Positions 24,978 to 33,399 of a stretch of 64,000 nucleotides of DNA are shown one piece after another. Origin of the DNA: Salipiger bermudensis (GTDB taxonomy: Bacteria > Pseudomonadota > Alphaproteobacteria > Rhodobacterales > Rhodobacteraceae); NCBI RefSeq assembly GCF_019801965.1, contig NZ_JAHVIA010000002.1, positions 310,001 to 374,000 on the forward strand, read 5' to 3'. Position numbers and translations under genes: made by a program. Below the pieces are notes generated by a model. That model saw only the letters and a program-made list of their open reading frames with translations. It did not search any database and was not told the DNA's origin. Position 1 is the first letter of the stretch; each line of letters begins with the position of its first letter.

Positions 24978-26057
24978 TCAGGCCGCCGCGCGCACCAGAT
25001 CGAGGAACTGCGCCACCTGCTCAGGGGTCAGCGACCAGTCGCAGACGAGGCGCGCGACGGCGGTCTCGTCGTCGGGGCCCTCGGGGGTGTCGAAGAGGTG
25101 ATAATCGGCGCCCTGCGCCATCACCGCCTTGTGGGCGCCGCGCGACATCTCGAAGAACACCATGTTGGCATGGGTGTCGTTGAGGGTGGTGAGCCCGGCG
25201 CCCTTAAGCCCCTGTACGAGCTGGTCGCAGCGCGCGTTGGCGCGGGTTGCGAGATCGTGCCAGAGGTTGTCCGTCAGGTAGGCGTCCATCTGCGCGGCGA
25301 GGTAGCGGTGCTTGGAGAACAGCATCGCGCCGCGCTTGCGGCGGTACTCGAATTCCGCAGCTTTCGCTTCAAGCGCGACCGCTTCGCTACTTGAGTGCGC
25401 GGTCGTGTCGAAGATCAGCACCGCCTCGACACCCATCAGCCCGTTCTTGGTTCCACCGAAGACGCAGATGTCGACGCCGGCTTTCCAGCTCATCTCGGCC
25501 GGCGTGACGCCGAGCTTCACCGCGGCGTTGGCGAAGCGGGCGCCGTCGAGATGCACCGGCAGGCCGTATTCCTTGGCCACCGCTGTCAGGGCGTGCAGTT
25601 CGTCCATGGAATAGACGTTGCCGCGCTCGGTGAGCTGGGTGATCGAGACGGGGCCGCGCTTTGGGCCATGGACGCCGCGCGTCTCCTCGCCCTCGATGGC
25701 GGCGCGCAGGGTCTCGGGTGTCAGACGGTCGCTCTGGCCCGCGAAAGTGAGCTTGGCGCCGCCGGTGAAGAACTCGGGCGCGTTGCACTCGTCCTCATGG
25801 ATATGCGCGGTCGGCGAGCAGAACACGGTGGCATAGGGCGGGCAGAGGCAGGCCAGCGACAGCACGTTGGCCGCAGTGCCGGTCGGCACGAGGTAAACCG
25901 CCGCCTCGGGGGCCTCGAAGAGCTCGCGCAGGCGCTGGGTGACCGAGAGCGTCAGGTCATCGGCGCCGTAGCCGGCCACGTGGCCCGCGTTGGCGCGGGT
26001 CATGGCCTCGAGCACCTGCGGCGGCACAGGGCCGGAATTGTCGGAGGCAAAGAACAT
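24978..26057 (-). CDS. ltaE: Low-specificity L-threonine aldolase
   Basis: 359-aa PLP enzyme of the beta-eliminating lyase group, splitting threonine (and allo-threonine) to glycine and acetaldehyde. N-terminal FFASDNSGPVPPQVLEAM, AHIHEDECNAPEFF, LDGARFANAA and the Schiff-base Lys in CVFGGTKNG are typical. AGGAG precedes ATG 26057. The start overlaps the upstream stop by one base (TGATG), so it is translationally coupled to the UPF0260 and ribF genes. Confidence 0.9.
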   Translation of the reverse strand: MFFASDNSGPVPPQVLEAMTRANAGHVAGYGADDLTLSVTQRLRELFEAPEAAVYLVPTGTAANVLSLACLCPPYATVFCSPTAHIHEDECNAPEFFTGGAKLTFAGQSDRLTPETLRAAIEGEETRGVHGPKRGPVSITQLTERGNVYSMDELHALTAVAKEYGLPVHLDGARFANAAVKLGVTPAEMSWKAGVDICVFGGTKNGLMGVEAVLIFDTTAHSSSEAVALEAKAAEFEYRRKRGAMLFSKHRYLAAQMDAYLTDNLWHDLATRANARCDQLVQGLKGAGLTTLNDTHANMVFFEMSRGAHKAVMAQGADYHLFDTPEGPDDETAVARLVCDWSLTPEQVAQFLDLVRAAA

Positions 26058-26527
26058 CAGACGGGCTCCTCGATGATGTGGTCTTCCCAATCGTCCTCGT
26101 CGATCTCGAATTCGGGCACGGTGCGGTCGCGCATCGAGACGCCGGCCTGATGCACGGTCTCGGGATCGCCCGAGATCAGCGGGTGCCAGTCGAACAGCTT
26201 CTCGCCGGCCCAGAGCAGGCGGTAGGCGCAGGTCTGGGGCATCCAGTAGGCGTGCTCGTCGATGTTCGAGGGTTTCAGGACGATGCATTCCGGCACGAAC
26301 TGGTGCCGGATCGGGTATTGGGCGCAGCGACAGGTGCCATCGTCGAACAGGCGGCAGGCGACATCGGTGAGTGCAACCTCGCCGGTCTCCTCGTCCTCGA
26401 GCTTGTTGAGGCAGCACTTGCCGCAGCCGTCGCACAGCGCCTCCCATTCGCGCTCGGAGAGGTCCTTGAGCGACTTGCTCTCCCAGAAGCGCGGGGCGAG
26501 GCCGCTGCGGTCGATCGGATCGCTCAT
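26057..26527 (-). CDS. UPF0260/YcgN-family Cys-rich protein
   Basis: 156-aa protein with the family's Cys cluster CDGCGKCC near residue 33-40, then ACRLFDDGTCRCAQYP and a later PQTCAYRLL. The conserved cysteines suggest a metal (zinc or iron-sulfur) site as in YkgJ/CxxCxxCC proteins. The function is not known. It overlaps ribF by four bases (ATGA, 26524-26527) and leads into ltaE, forming a three-gene unit. Confidence 0.88.
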   Translation of the reverse strand: MSDPIDRSGLAPRFWESKSLKDLSEREWEALCDGCGKCCLNKLEDEETGEVALTDVACRLFDDGTCRCAQYPIRHQFVPECIVLKPSNIDEHAYWMPQTCAYRLLWAGEKLFDWHPLISGDPETVHQAGVSMRDRTVPEFEIDEDDWEDHIIEEPV

Positions 26528-27456
26528 AGCGCCTCCAGGATGTCGCGGGCGCGGGCGCAATCGGCGTCCATCTGTTCGATCAGCGCCTCGAGGCTGTCGA
26601 ACTTCACCTCCGGGCGCAGGTATTCCACGAGGCCAATGGAGAGGGTGGCGCCGTAGAGGTCGCCCTTGAAGTCGAAGATGAAGGTTTCGAGGTTGGGTCG
26701 GTTCTCGCCGAACATCGGGCGCACGCCGATCGAGGCGGCGCCGTGGTAATGGCCCTTGTGTTCGCCGGTGAGCACCTCGACCAGCACGGCGTAGACGCCG
26801 AGCCGCGGCGGGTGCAGCCCGTCGATCGACATGTTGGTGGTGGGATAGCCCAGCTCGCGGCCGCGCTGCTCGCCGCCGATCACCGTGCCCTCGATGCGGT
26901 GCCAGTGGCCGAGCTGGGCGGCGGCGTCGCGGGGGCGGCCCTCGGTCAGCGCCGCGCGGATCGCGGTCGAGCTGACCTGCCCGCCCTCGTGCTCGAGAAT
27001 CTCGGCCACGGTGACTCCGAAGCCCATCTCTTCGCCGAAGCGCTTGAGGTGCTCGACCGTGCCGGCGCGCCTGTTGCCAAAGCAGAAATCGGCGCCGACC
27101 ACGACATGCTTGAGGCCGAGCCCGTCCTTGATCACCTTGCGGGCAAATTCCTCGGGGGTGAGCGCGGCGAGGGCTGCATTGAAATTGATCTCGTAGAGCC
27201 GCTCGATGCCGAGCTTCTCGAGCCGCGAGGCGCGCGCCTTGGCCGACATCAGCCGGAAGGGGGCCGAGTCGGGGGCGAAATACTCGCGCGGGTGGGGCTC
27301 GAAGGTGAGCACGCCAAGCGGCGCGTCGCCGCCGGCCGCGCGCGCGAGGCCGATCACCGCCTGGTGGCCGCGATGCACGCCATCGAAGTTCCCGATGGCC
27401 ACGCTGGCGCCCCGGTCCTGGGGCTCGACATACTGGTAATCCCGGATGATCCGCAT
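26524..27456 (-). CDS. ribF: Bifunctional riboflavin kinase/FAD synthetase
   Basis: 310-aa cytosolic enzyme making FMN and FAD. The N-terminal adenylyltransferase half has SVAIGNFDGVHRGHQ and a VVGADFCFG loop with STAIRAAL. The C-terminal riboflavin kinase half has GTVIGGEQRGRELGYPTTNM and the conserved ENRPNLETFIFDFKGDLYG. ATG 27456 is preferred over an in-frame start 12 codons upstream that lengthens the N-terminus without homology. First gene of the ribF-UPF0260-ltaE unit; a repeat-rich gap lies upstream. Confidence 0.95.
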   Translation of the reverse strand: MRIIRDYQYVEPQDRGASVAIGNFDGVHRGHQAVIGLARAAGGDAPLGVLTFEPHPREYFAPDSAPFRLMSAKARASRLEKLGIERLYEINFNAALAALTPEEFARKVIKDGLGLKHVVVGADFCFGNRRAGTVEHLKRFGEEMGFGVTVAEILEHEGGQVSSTAIRAALTEGRPRDAAAQLGHWHRIEGTVIGGEQRGRELGYPTTNMSIDGLHPPRLGVYAVLVEVLTGEHKGHYHGAASIGVRPMFGENRPNLETFIFDFKGDLYGATLSIGLVEYLRPEVKFDSLEALIEQMDADCARARDILEAL

Positions 27457-27576
27457 GAGCGAAGGCCTAGCCCCGTCCGCCGGCAGGCGCAAGACGGGGC
27501 GGTGCGGGGAGGGGGCGTGAGGGCGGTGATGGCTGCGAGGTTGGGCGCCGCCGCGCCATCGCAGGTGGTTGAGCGT

Positions 27577-27912
27577 TGCGGCGCGGAATCAAGGCGAAGC
27601 CGCCGCGCCATCGCCGGCCCGCCCGGACGGGCTGGTGATTTGGTGACGCTTGGCGCTGCGTGTCGAGGTCTTTCGGATGTCCGCTGGATAAATCGAGAGG
27701 TTCAAAGCGCCGCTTCGCCACCCCGCGGGCCGCCGATGGCGCGGCGTCACCCGGCGTTCCGCGGGGTGGCCGTGCAGTGCGGCGCGAAATCAAGGCCGCA
27801 GGCCGCCGCGCATCGCCGGACCGCCCCCCCCCCGGGCCGGCGATTTGGTGACGCCAACGCTGAGTGTCGAGGTGTTTCGGATTTGGCAGGGATAAATCGA
27901 GAGGTTCAGAGC
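27577..27912. repeat. Two-copy tandem repeat in the ribF-yggS gap (27457-27988)
   Basis: Copy A 27577-27709 and copy B 27778-27912, period 201 bases, clearly similar throughout. The most conserved parts are TGCGGCGCG near the left end, GATTTGGTGACGC in the middle and GATAAATCGAGAGGTTCA near the right end. Hairpins flank the copies: CCACCCCGCGG / CCGCGGGGTGG in the spacer (27718-27770) and CGCCGGCTCC / GGAGCCGGCG after copy B (about 27945-27973). The period is divisible by three and one plus-strand frame stays open across both, but that frame also runs antisense through ribF, so I do not call a gene. The 532-base gap holds no other feature except a C10 run at 27824-27833. Confidence 0.75.
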
Positions 27913-27988
27913 CTTGGATCGCAGCCCCGCGGTCCGGCGAAGCGCGCCGGCTCCCCCCGAGGCGGAGCCGGCGAACCCCGCTGGCACC

Positions 27989-28642
27989 TCACCCGTAATC
28001 GCGTTCCCCGAAGATCGCCGAGCCGACACGCACGTGAGTCGCCCCGAGCGAGATCGCCTGCTCGAAATCCGACGACATGCCCATCGACAGCCCCTCGAGA
28101 CCGTTGCGCTCGGCGATCTTGGCCAGCAGCGCGAAATGCAGCGAGGGCGTCTCGTCGACGGGCGGAATGCACATCAGCCCCTTGAGCGGCAGGTCGAGCC
28201 CGCGCACCTCCGCGATGAAGGCATCCGCATCGGCGGGCAGGATGCCCGCCTTCTGCGGCTCTTCGCCGGTGTTGACCTGCACGAAGAGATCCGGGCAGTG
28301 CCCCAGCTCCTGCGCCAGCCGCGCCAGCGTGTTGGCGAGCTTGGGGCGGTCGACCGCGTGGATCGCCGAGAACAGCTCCATCGCCTGCCGCGCCTTGTTG
28401 GTCTGCAACGGCCCGATCAGGTGCACGTCGATCCCCGCGAAGCGCTCCTTCAGCGCCGGCCACTTGCCCTGCGCCTCCTGCACCTTGTTCTCGCCGAAAA
28501 GCCGGTGGCCCTGCTCGAGCACAGCCTCGACGCGCTCGATCGGCTGCACCTTGCTCACCGCGATCAGCTGCACCGCGCCCTCGGGCCGTCCGGCCTTTGC
28601 CTCGGCCTTGGCCACGCGCTCGCGGATGTCGGTCAGTCCCAT
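27989..28642 (-). CDS. yggS: PLP homeostasis protein (YggS/PROSC)
   Basis: 217-aa single-domain PLP-binding barrel. QLIAVSKVQP carries the PLP Lys, FGENKVQEA and HLIGPLQTNKARQAM follow, and MGMSSDFEQAISLGATHVRVGSAIFG forms the phosphate-binding end. It buffers pyridoxal phosphate and affects amino acid pools; no catalytic reaction is known. ATG 28642 lies inside the last codons of the upstream sulfotransferase gene (overlap 10 bases), so it is translationally coupled. Confidence 0.93.
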   Translation of the reverse strand: MGLTDIRERVAKAEAKAGRPEGAVQLIAVSKVQPIERVEAVLEQGHRLFGENKVQEAQGKWPALKERFAGIDVHLIGPLQTNKARQAMELFSAIHAVDRPKLANTLARLAQELGHCPDLFVQVNTGEEPQKAGILPADADAFIAEVRGLDLPLKGLMCIPPVDETPSLHFALLAKIAERNGLEGLSMGMSSDFEQAISLGATHVRVGSAIFGERDYG

Positions 28643-30102
28643 GGTTCGTCTCCCCACGCCTCGATGAAGGGTTGCAACTCGCGCTCGTGTTTCTTCCAGG
28701 CCTGCGCCGAGCCAGTGTAAATCGGCTGGCGCGCCTGGCTGACGCTGAGCGTCTTCACGGCGCCGCTCTTGTTCTTGTGGAAATCGAGGCAGGCGTCCTG
28801 CCAGTCAAGCCCCGCCGCGGCGATCAGCGCCCGCGACTGTGGCTCGGGATCGGACACCAGCGCCTCGTAGCGGATCTCGTGCACCACGCCGGGCAGCGCC
28901 TCTTTCCAATGCGCGACGAATCCCCGGAAGCGCTTGATGGCATGGGCGATGTCGGCGAGGTCGTTGCCGTAGCGGTGGCTGCCGGTGTTGAAATAGTTCT
29001 TGTAGATCGACAGCGCGATGTCGCGCGGATCGCGCTGCACGACGATGAAGCGCGCCTGCGGCAGGGCGCGGTGCAGCAACCCGATGATCAGATAGGAGAG
29101 AATCGACTTGTCGGTGATCACCGGACTGTCGCCGGGCACATCGCGCCGGGCCAGCGTGGTGTAGCGCTTGCCGAAGGCCTCGATTCTGGCAGTGTCGGTG
29201 ATCGGGCGCATCTGCTCGCCGGCGCCGAAGGTGCCGTAGGCGAGCTTGAGCGCCAGCCCGAGCTCGTTGCCGGCGCTGACCTCGCCATGGGCGGCGAGGA
29301 TACGCTCGACCAGCGTGGTGCCCGAGCGCGGCATGCCGGTGACGAAGACCGGGCGGGGGCTCAGGGCAGGCTCCGCAGAGGGCAGGGCGGGGAGGTCGGC
29401 CTGCGCGGCGCGCACGGCGGCGAACTCTCGATCCTGCGCGGCATTGTCGAAAGGCGCGGCCTTGCGCTGCAGGGCGTTGGCGCGGGCGACGCAGGCAAAG
29501 CCTTTCTCGGGCTGGCCGGTCTCGTCGAGCGCCTTGCCGAGCGCATAGCCAAGCTGGATGCGGGCGGGCTCGGGCAGATCCTTGCGGGTCCAGAGCTTTT
29601 CCATCGCGGGCAGCAGCGGATCGCCTTGGCTGAGTTTCTTGCCGCCAAGGAAGATGCGGTAGAGCTGCGCCTCGTTCGGGTGCTGCCTGAGGAGCTTGCG
29701 GAAAATCTTCTCGGCCTCGTCGAAGCGGCCGAGATGTTGCAGGTAATGGGCCTTGTCGGCTTGTGCGCCAAGCGTGCTGCCGGGTGCGGCGATCAGCCGG
29801 TCATAGGCGGCGAGCGCCTCATCGCTGGCGCCGAGATGGCGGAAGCGCTCGGCGGCGTGTTGGGTGAGCTGGAGATTGCCGGGGGCGAGTTTGACCGCCT
29901 TGCGCAGCTGGGCGAGGCAGGTCTCGCGGTCACCCTCCTCGAAGGCGATGCGTGACAGCTGGTAGGGGATGTCCGCCCGCTTGGGCTCGGCGAGGGCGAG
30001 CTGCTGCAGGGCGCTGCGGGCCTTGCTCAGACGGCCCTGTGCCATGTCGCTTGCGGCCTGTTTCATCAGCCGGGTCTTGGTGTCGGCGGAAAGCGGCAGC
30101 AT
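28633..30102 (-). CDS. TPR-repeat sulfotransferase
   Basis: 489-aa two-part protein. Residues 1-230 are helical TPR-like repeats (ASDMAQGRLSKARSALQQLAL, LRKAVKLAPGN, YLQHLGRFDEAEKIFRKLL). The C-terminal half is a PAPS-dependent sulfotransferase: 5'-phosphosulfate loop FVTGMPRSGTTLVERIL and 3'-phosphate motif RDPRDIALSIYKNYF. This architecture is frequent in roseobacters; targets may be tyrosines, glycans or small molecules. AAGAGGGG precedes ATG 30102. It reads into yggS and lies just downstream of the porin terminator. Confidence 0.88.
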   Translation of the reverse strand: MLPLSADTKTRLMKQAASDMAQGRLSKARSALQQLALAEPKRADIPYQLSRIAFEEGDRETCLAQLRKAVKLAPGNLQLTQHAAERFRHLGASDEALAAYDRLIAAPGSTLGAQADKAHYLQHLGRFDEAEKIFRKLLRQHPNEAQLYRIFLGGKKLSQGDPLLPAMEKLWTRKDLPEPARIQLGYALGKALDETGQPEKGFACVARANALQRKAAPFDNAAQDREFAAVRAAQADLPALPSAEPALSPRPVFVTGMPRSGTTLVERILAAHGEVSAGNELGLALKLAYGTFGAGEQMRPITDTARIEAFGKRYTTLARRDVPGDSPVITDKSILSYLIIGLLHRALPQARFIVVQRDPRDIALSIYKNYFNTGSHRYGNDLADIAHAIKRFRGFVAHWKEALPGVVHEIRYEALVSDPEPQSRALIAAAGLDWQDACLDFHKNKSGAVKTLSVSQARQPIYTGSAQAWKKHERELQPFIEAWGDEPWD

Positions 30103-30135
30103 GGCGGATGGCCCCTCTTGATCGGACAAAAAGAA

Positions 30136-30159
30136 AAGAGCGGGCAAATGCCCGCTCTT
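30136..30159 (-). terminator. Porin gene terminator
   Basis: On the minus strand an AAGAGCGGGCA / TGCCCGCTCTT stem is followed by TTCTTTTTG. It lies 25 bases after the porin stop and 34 bases before the sulfotransferase start, so it insulates the sulfotransferase gene from strong porin transcription. Confidence 0.85.
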
Positions 30160-30183
30160 CCCTTACCTCAATCTCCGGGGAGA

Positions 30184-31203
30184 TTAGAAGTTCATGCGCA
30201 GACCCAGCGAGTAGGTGTCGTAGTCGTCGTCGATGCCGCCAAGGTCGAACTCGGAGTAGCCGTAGCCGAAGCGGGCTTCGAGACCGCCACCCAGGTCGTA
30301 CAGAGCTGCGAAGCCCCAACCGGACAGGCTGTCGCCGCCGTCGATGTCGTACTCACCGTAGTTCAGGCCGAGGGCCAGAGCGTTCATCTCGTAGCCGAGG
30401 CCGATGCCCCAGTGCTCGACGCTGTCGGTGTCGCCGAAGGAGTCGCTGGCGAGGTCGGCGTTGGTGTAGGTCAGACCGGCAGAGAAGCCGCTGCCGAAGC
30501 CACCGGTCACTGCGACGGTGGTGATGTCAGCATAGTCTTCCAGGGTCTGGTAGCCGAGGCCGACGTTCAGGTCGACAGTGGACACCTGGCCGGCGTACGA
30601 AACGCCGAGGCCCCAGATGGTGTTGCCGGTGACGTCCGCGTCTGCGCCGTCGTCAACCTGCTCAGCCGACAGCGAGAAGGTGAAGGCGTCGTAGGCGTAG
30701 TCGAAACGAGCGATCTGGCCGTCGCCGAGGCCGTCGAGCGAGAGGCCAACGCCGTCGGAGTCGAGGTCGAAGCCGTCGGAGTGGTTGAAGCCGAGGTGAA
30801 CGGTTTCGTCGTCGTTCAGCGAGCCGCCTGCAAGCGCCAGTTCCGGGACGCGGGCGTCGAGTGCGCCGTCGGTGTCACCCATGGTGAAGGTCGCGCCACC
30901 GTAGGAGATGAAGATCGTTTCACCACCTTGCTGCGACCCGGTCTCGAACGCGCCGGTGTTCGATTCGTCGAGGTCGATCGACGCGCCGAAGGTCAGGCCG
31001 TTGTCGGCTTCGCCGGACATGGTGAAGGTGACGTCGATGTCGGTGAAGAACTGTGCTTCGCCGTCGATCACTTCGCCGTCTGCCTTGGTCTGGACGCCCG
31101 GCTGGAAGATACCCATCTCGGCCATGCCGGTCAGAGCGATTTCTGCGGAGGCGACGCCAGCGGTTGCAACCAGCGCGGTGGTAGCAAACAGAATGCTTTT
31201 CAT
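30184..31203 (-). CDS. Rhodobacter-type general porin
   Basis: 339-aa outer-membrane protein with signal peptide (1-20, ending GVASAE). The barrel is very acidic (many Asp/Gly/Thr strands) and ends in Phe (LGLRMNF), the insertion signal. It resembles Rhodobacter capsulatus-type 16-strand trimeric porins that pass small hydrophilic solutes. The acidic composition fits a marine organism. GAGGG lies 6 bases before ATG 31203. A possible promoter TTGCAA, 18 bases, CATAGA lies upstream. Confidence 0.9.
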   Translation of the reverse strand: MKSILFATTALVATAGVASAEIALTGMAEMGIFQPGVQTKADGEVIDGEAQFFTDIDVTFTMSGEADNGLTFGASIDLDESNTGAFETGSQQGGETIFISYGGATFTMGDTDGALDARVPELALAGGSLNDDETVHLGFNHSDGFDLDSDGVGLSLDGLGDGQIARFDYAYDAFTFSLSAEQVDDGADADVTGNTIWGLGVSYAGQVSTVDLNVGLGYQTLEDYADITTVAVTGGFGSGFSAGLTYTNADLASDSFGDTDSVEHWGIGLGYEMNALALGLNYGEYDIDGGDSLSGWGFAALYDLGGGLEARFGYGYSEFDLGGIDDDYDTYSLGLRMNF

Positions 31204-31409
31204 TGTTTCCCTCATGTGTTCGTAAGGCACGTACCAATCCGGGTAGCCCGGCCTTGATGGGCTTTCTATGCGCCCTCGGAGCCTTCGTTTGCAACTGCGG
31301 GCTGGAAGGGGCGGGCAACAAGCAAATCAGTGATGCGCAATTGTCACAACGCCGCCCAAGGGCCCCGCGCGCCGGCCGGCATCGGCGGTTTTCCTGCGGC
31401 AATCCCGAC

Positions 31410-31438
31410 TTGTCGCGCGTCCAGCGCACGAGTATGCA
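31410..31438 (+). promoter_or_regulatory. Sigma-70-type promoter of the DUF3576 gene
   Basis: TTGTCG (31410-31415), 17 bases, TATGCA (31433-31438), 37 bases upstream of ATG 31475. Spacing is ideal and both hexamers match at four positions. Confidence 0.5.
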
Positions 31439-31474
31439 GGAGCAGAATTAAGAGACGGGCAGGAGCGCGAGCGG

Positions 31475-32005
31475 ATGAGTTTTATGCGGACGGCGAAGGT
31501 TGCCATCTTCACGGGCGGGCTGCTGCTGCTCTCTGGCTGCGGAACGGTGAACAGCTGGTTCGACGGGCAGGGCGCCGACACCCGCAACGTGCCGCCGGGC
31601 AATGCCGAGACGTCGCAGGAGATCATCGAGCAGGAAATCTACGGTCGCGACGGGAAGCCCGACTCGACGATCTGGGATATCTTCGGCGCACGGGAGGATG
31701 CCGGCAAGGTCGGCGCGGTGAACCGCTACATCTGGAATGCCTCGCTCGACGTGCTGGATTTCCTGCCGGTCGACTCGGTCGATCCCTTCACCGGCGTGAT
31801 CACCACCGGCTACGGCACCCCGCCGGGCGGCGGCGGCGCCTACCGCGCGACGATTTACATTTCCGACCCGGCGCTCGACGCGCGCTCGCTCAACGTCGCG
31901 CTGATGACCCGCGGCGGCCCGGTCGATGGAGCCACGACACGGGCTGTGGAGGATGCCATCCTGACCCGTGCCCGTCAGCTGCGGGCCCGCGACAGCAACC
32001 TCTAA
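31475..32005 (+). CDS. DUF3576 lipoprotein
   Basis: 176-aa lipoprotein: lipobox LLLLSGC puts the lipidated Cys at about residue 22. The mature domain contains SIWD-like TIWDIFGAREDAGKVGAVNRYIWNASLDVLDFLP and ITTGYGTPPG, the DUF3576 core. It probably sits on the periplasmic side of the outer membrane. Function unknown. GGAG precedes ATG 31475. A good terminator follows at 32053. Confidence 0.85.
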   Translation: MSFMRTAKVAIFTGGLLLLSGCGTVNSWFDGQGADTRNVPPGNAETSQEIIEQEIYGRDGKPDSTIWDIFGAREDAGKVGAVNRYIWNASLDVLDFLPVDSVDPFTGVITTGYGTPPGGGGAYRATIYISDPALDARSLNVALMTRGGPVDGATTRAVEDAILTRARQLRARDSNL

Positions 32006-32052
32006 CAACGCGGCCTTCTGGTCCGTCCCGGGCGTAACCATCTGGCAGAATA

Positions 32053-32085
32053 AAAGGCGCGGACCACGGGGCCGCGCCTTTCTCG
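32053..32085 (+). terminator. Terminator of the DUF3576 gene
   Basis: AAAGGCGCGG / CCGCGCCTTT (32053-32062, 32072-32081) with a 9-base loop, followed by CTCG; the A-rich and T-rich stem ends make it work both ways. It also faces the DUF1244 gene. Confidence 0.8.
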
Positions 32086-32145
32086 TTCCGGGCTGATTTC
32101 GGGCGCGTTTCGGGGCGGGGCTCGGCAGCGGCCCCGCGCGCCGGT

Positions 32146-32460
32146 TCAGCTCTTCTTGCCGACATTCTCCGCGAAGGCCGTCTCGAAGGCGGCTTTCTTG
32201 GCGTCATCCGCCGGCGTCTGGTTCAGCGATTTCCATTCGTCATAGGGCATGCCGTAGAAGATCTCGCGCGCCACTTCCTTGCCCATCTCGATGCCGCGCT
32301 CGGCAGCGGCTTCCTGGTACCAGCGCGAGAGGCAGTTGCGGCAGAAGCCGGCGAGATTCATCAGGTCGATGTTCTGCACGTCCTGCCGGTCCTGCATCAG
32401 GTGCTTTTGCAGCCGGCGGAAGGCGGCGGCCTCGAGTTCGATTCGGGTCTGGTCGTCCAT
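32146..32460 (-). CDS. DUF1244 protein
   Basis: 104-aa helical protein. AAFRRLQKHLM, NIDLMNLAGFCRNCLSRWY (two Cys) and IFYGMPYDEWKSLNQ are the DUF1244 hallmarks. It is full length for this small family, which is widespread in Alpha- and Gammaproteobacteria. No activity is established. It begins 50 bases after the N-formylglutamate amidohydrolase gene on the same strand, probably co-transcribed. Confidence 0.88.
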   Translation of the reverse strand: MDDQTRIELEAAAFRRLQKHLMQDRQDVQNIDLMNLAGFCRNCLSRWYQEAAAERGIEMGKEVAREIFYGMPYDEWKSLNQTPADDAKKAAFETAFAENVGKKS

Positions 32461-32510
32461 GATGTCCTCCGTCGTCGTCTTGGGATGGGTGTCTGCCCGG
32501 TTATGTGGGG

Positions 32511-33248
32511 CTACTCGGGCACCGAGTCGAGAGCCGCCTGAAGATGCGGCGCGAGCCGCGCGCCCCAGTGGCGCTGCTGCTCTTCGGTCTCGATCAGGTC
32601 GTTGCGCAGCTCGATCAGCGTGTTCACCCGGCCATGGCGCAGCGCGTGGCGGTCGATGGCGTCGCCGGGCAGGTGGCCGGGATAGGGCTGGTTGCGTCCC
32701 ACGGTCAGGTCGGGCTCCTGCTCGAGCCGGGCGATCAGCGGATCCGAGAGCCGCGCGTCCCAGGCGTGCAGGATACCGACATGCCAAGGCCGGGTGGGGC
32801 GGCCGCGCAGCTGCCGTGTGAAGGAGTGCACCGACACGATCGCCACCTCGCCCCGCGACGCGGCCAGCAACTCGAGCGCGGCGTGGTAGGGGCGATGATA
32901 GGCGTTGAGCCGGCGCGCCTTCTCTTCCTCGTCGGCATGGCGGTTGCCGGGAATGATCGAGCCGTCATAGAGTCGCATCAGCAGGGTGGGGTCGTCCTCG
33001 CCGCGGTTGGGATCGATCACCAGGCGCGAGAAGTCGGCCCAGACCAGCGGCGAGTCGAGCGCCTCGGCCAGGGCGCGCGCGGTTCCCAGAGCGCCTACAT
33101 CATAGGCAATGTGGCGCGCCATGTCGGGCTCGGGCAGACCAAGGGTTCCCCCCAGATCGGGCGGCACGGTATTGGTCGCATGATCGCAGGTGACCAGAAA
33201 GCGCCCTTTCCGGCCCTCTCCCTCTATCTGGTATGGTGTGTAGGTCAT
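32511..33248 (-). CDS. N-formylglutamate amidohydrolase family protein
   Basis: 245-aa zinc-hydrolase-like protein. LVTCDHATNTVPPDLGG, HIAYDVGA, RLVIDPNRGEDDP, and IVSVHSFTR with the C-terminal VNTLIELRNDLI match the FGase (HutG-type) family that frees formate or amide from N-formylglutamate. No other hut gene is nearby, so histidine catabolism is not proven and the natural substrate may differ. It diverges from pyk. Confidence 0.85.
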   Translation of the reverse strand: MTYTPYQIEGEGRKGRFLVTCDHATNTVPPDLGGTLGLPEPDMARHIAYDVGALGTARALAEALDSPLVWADFSRLVIDPNRGEDDPTLLMRLYDGSIIPGNRHADEEEKARRLNAYHRPYHAALELLAASRGEVAIVSVHSFTRQLRGRPTRPWHVGILHAWDARLSDPLIARLEQEPDLTVGRNQPYPGHLPGDAIDRHALRHGRVNTLIELRNDLIETEEQQRHWGARLAPHLQAALDSVPE

Positions 33249-33328
33249 GGCAGCCGTCTTGTTCGCACCCGCCGGTTTAGAGCAGTTGCGCCATGAAGGG
33301 AATTGCGCAATACCCCGGGTAAGAGGGC

Positions 33329-33340
33329 GTTAGCGGTAAC
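33329..33340. promoter_or_regulatory. LacI-type operator-like palindrome upstream of pyk
   Basis: GTTAGCGGTAAC: a near-perfect palindrome with central CG (GTTA-n-CG-n-TAAC), 59 bases before the pyk start. Related elements lie before pckA (53446-53477) and the fructokinase gene (62221-62229). In Rhodobacter the LacI-family regulator CceR/AkgR controls central carbon genes; the link here is inference. Confidence 0.4.
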
Positions 33341-33399
33341 TGGTTTAAACGCTGAACGAAATGCGGCGCCGGTCCGGCGTAGCAGCAGGGAGACGGAAA

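Noticed and set aside
26743-28185. A 480-codon plus-strand frame through ribF (antisense), the tandem repeat and yggS (antisense)
   Set aside because: Most of it is antisense to two real genes; only the repeat part is of interest and is reported separately.
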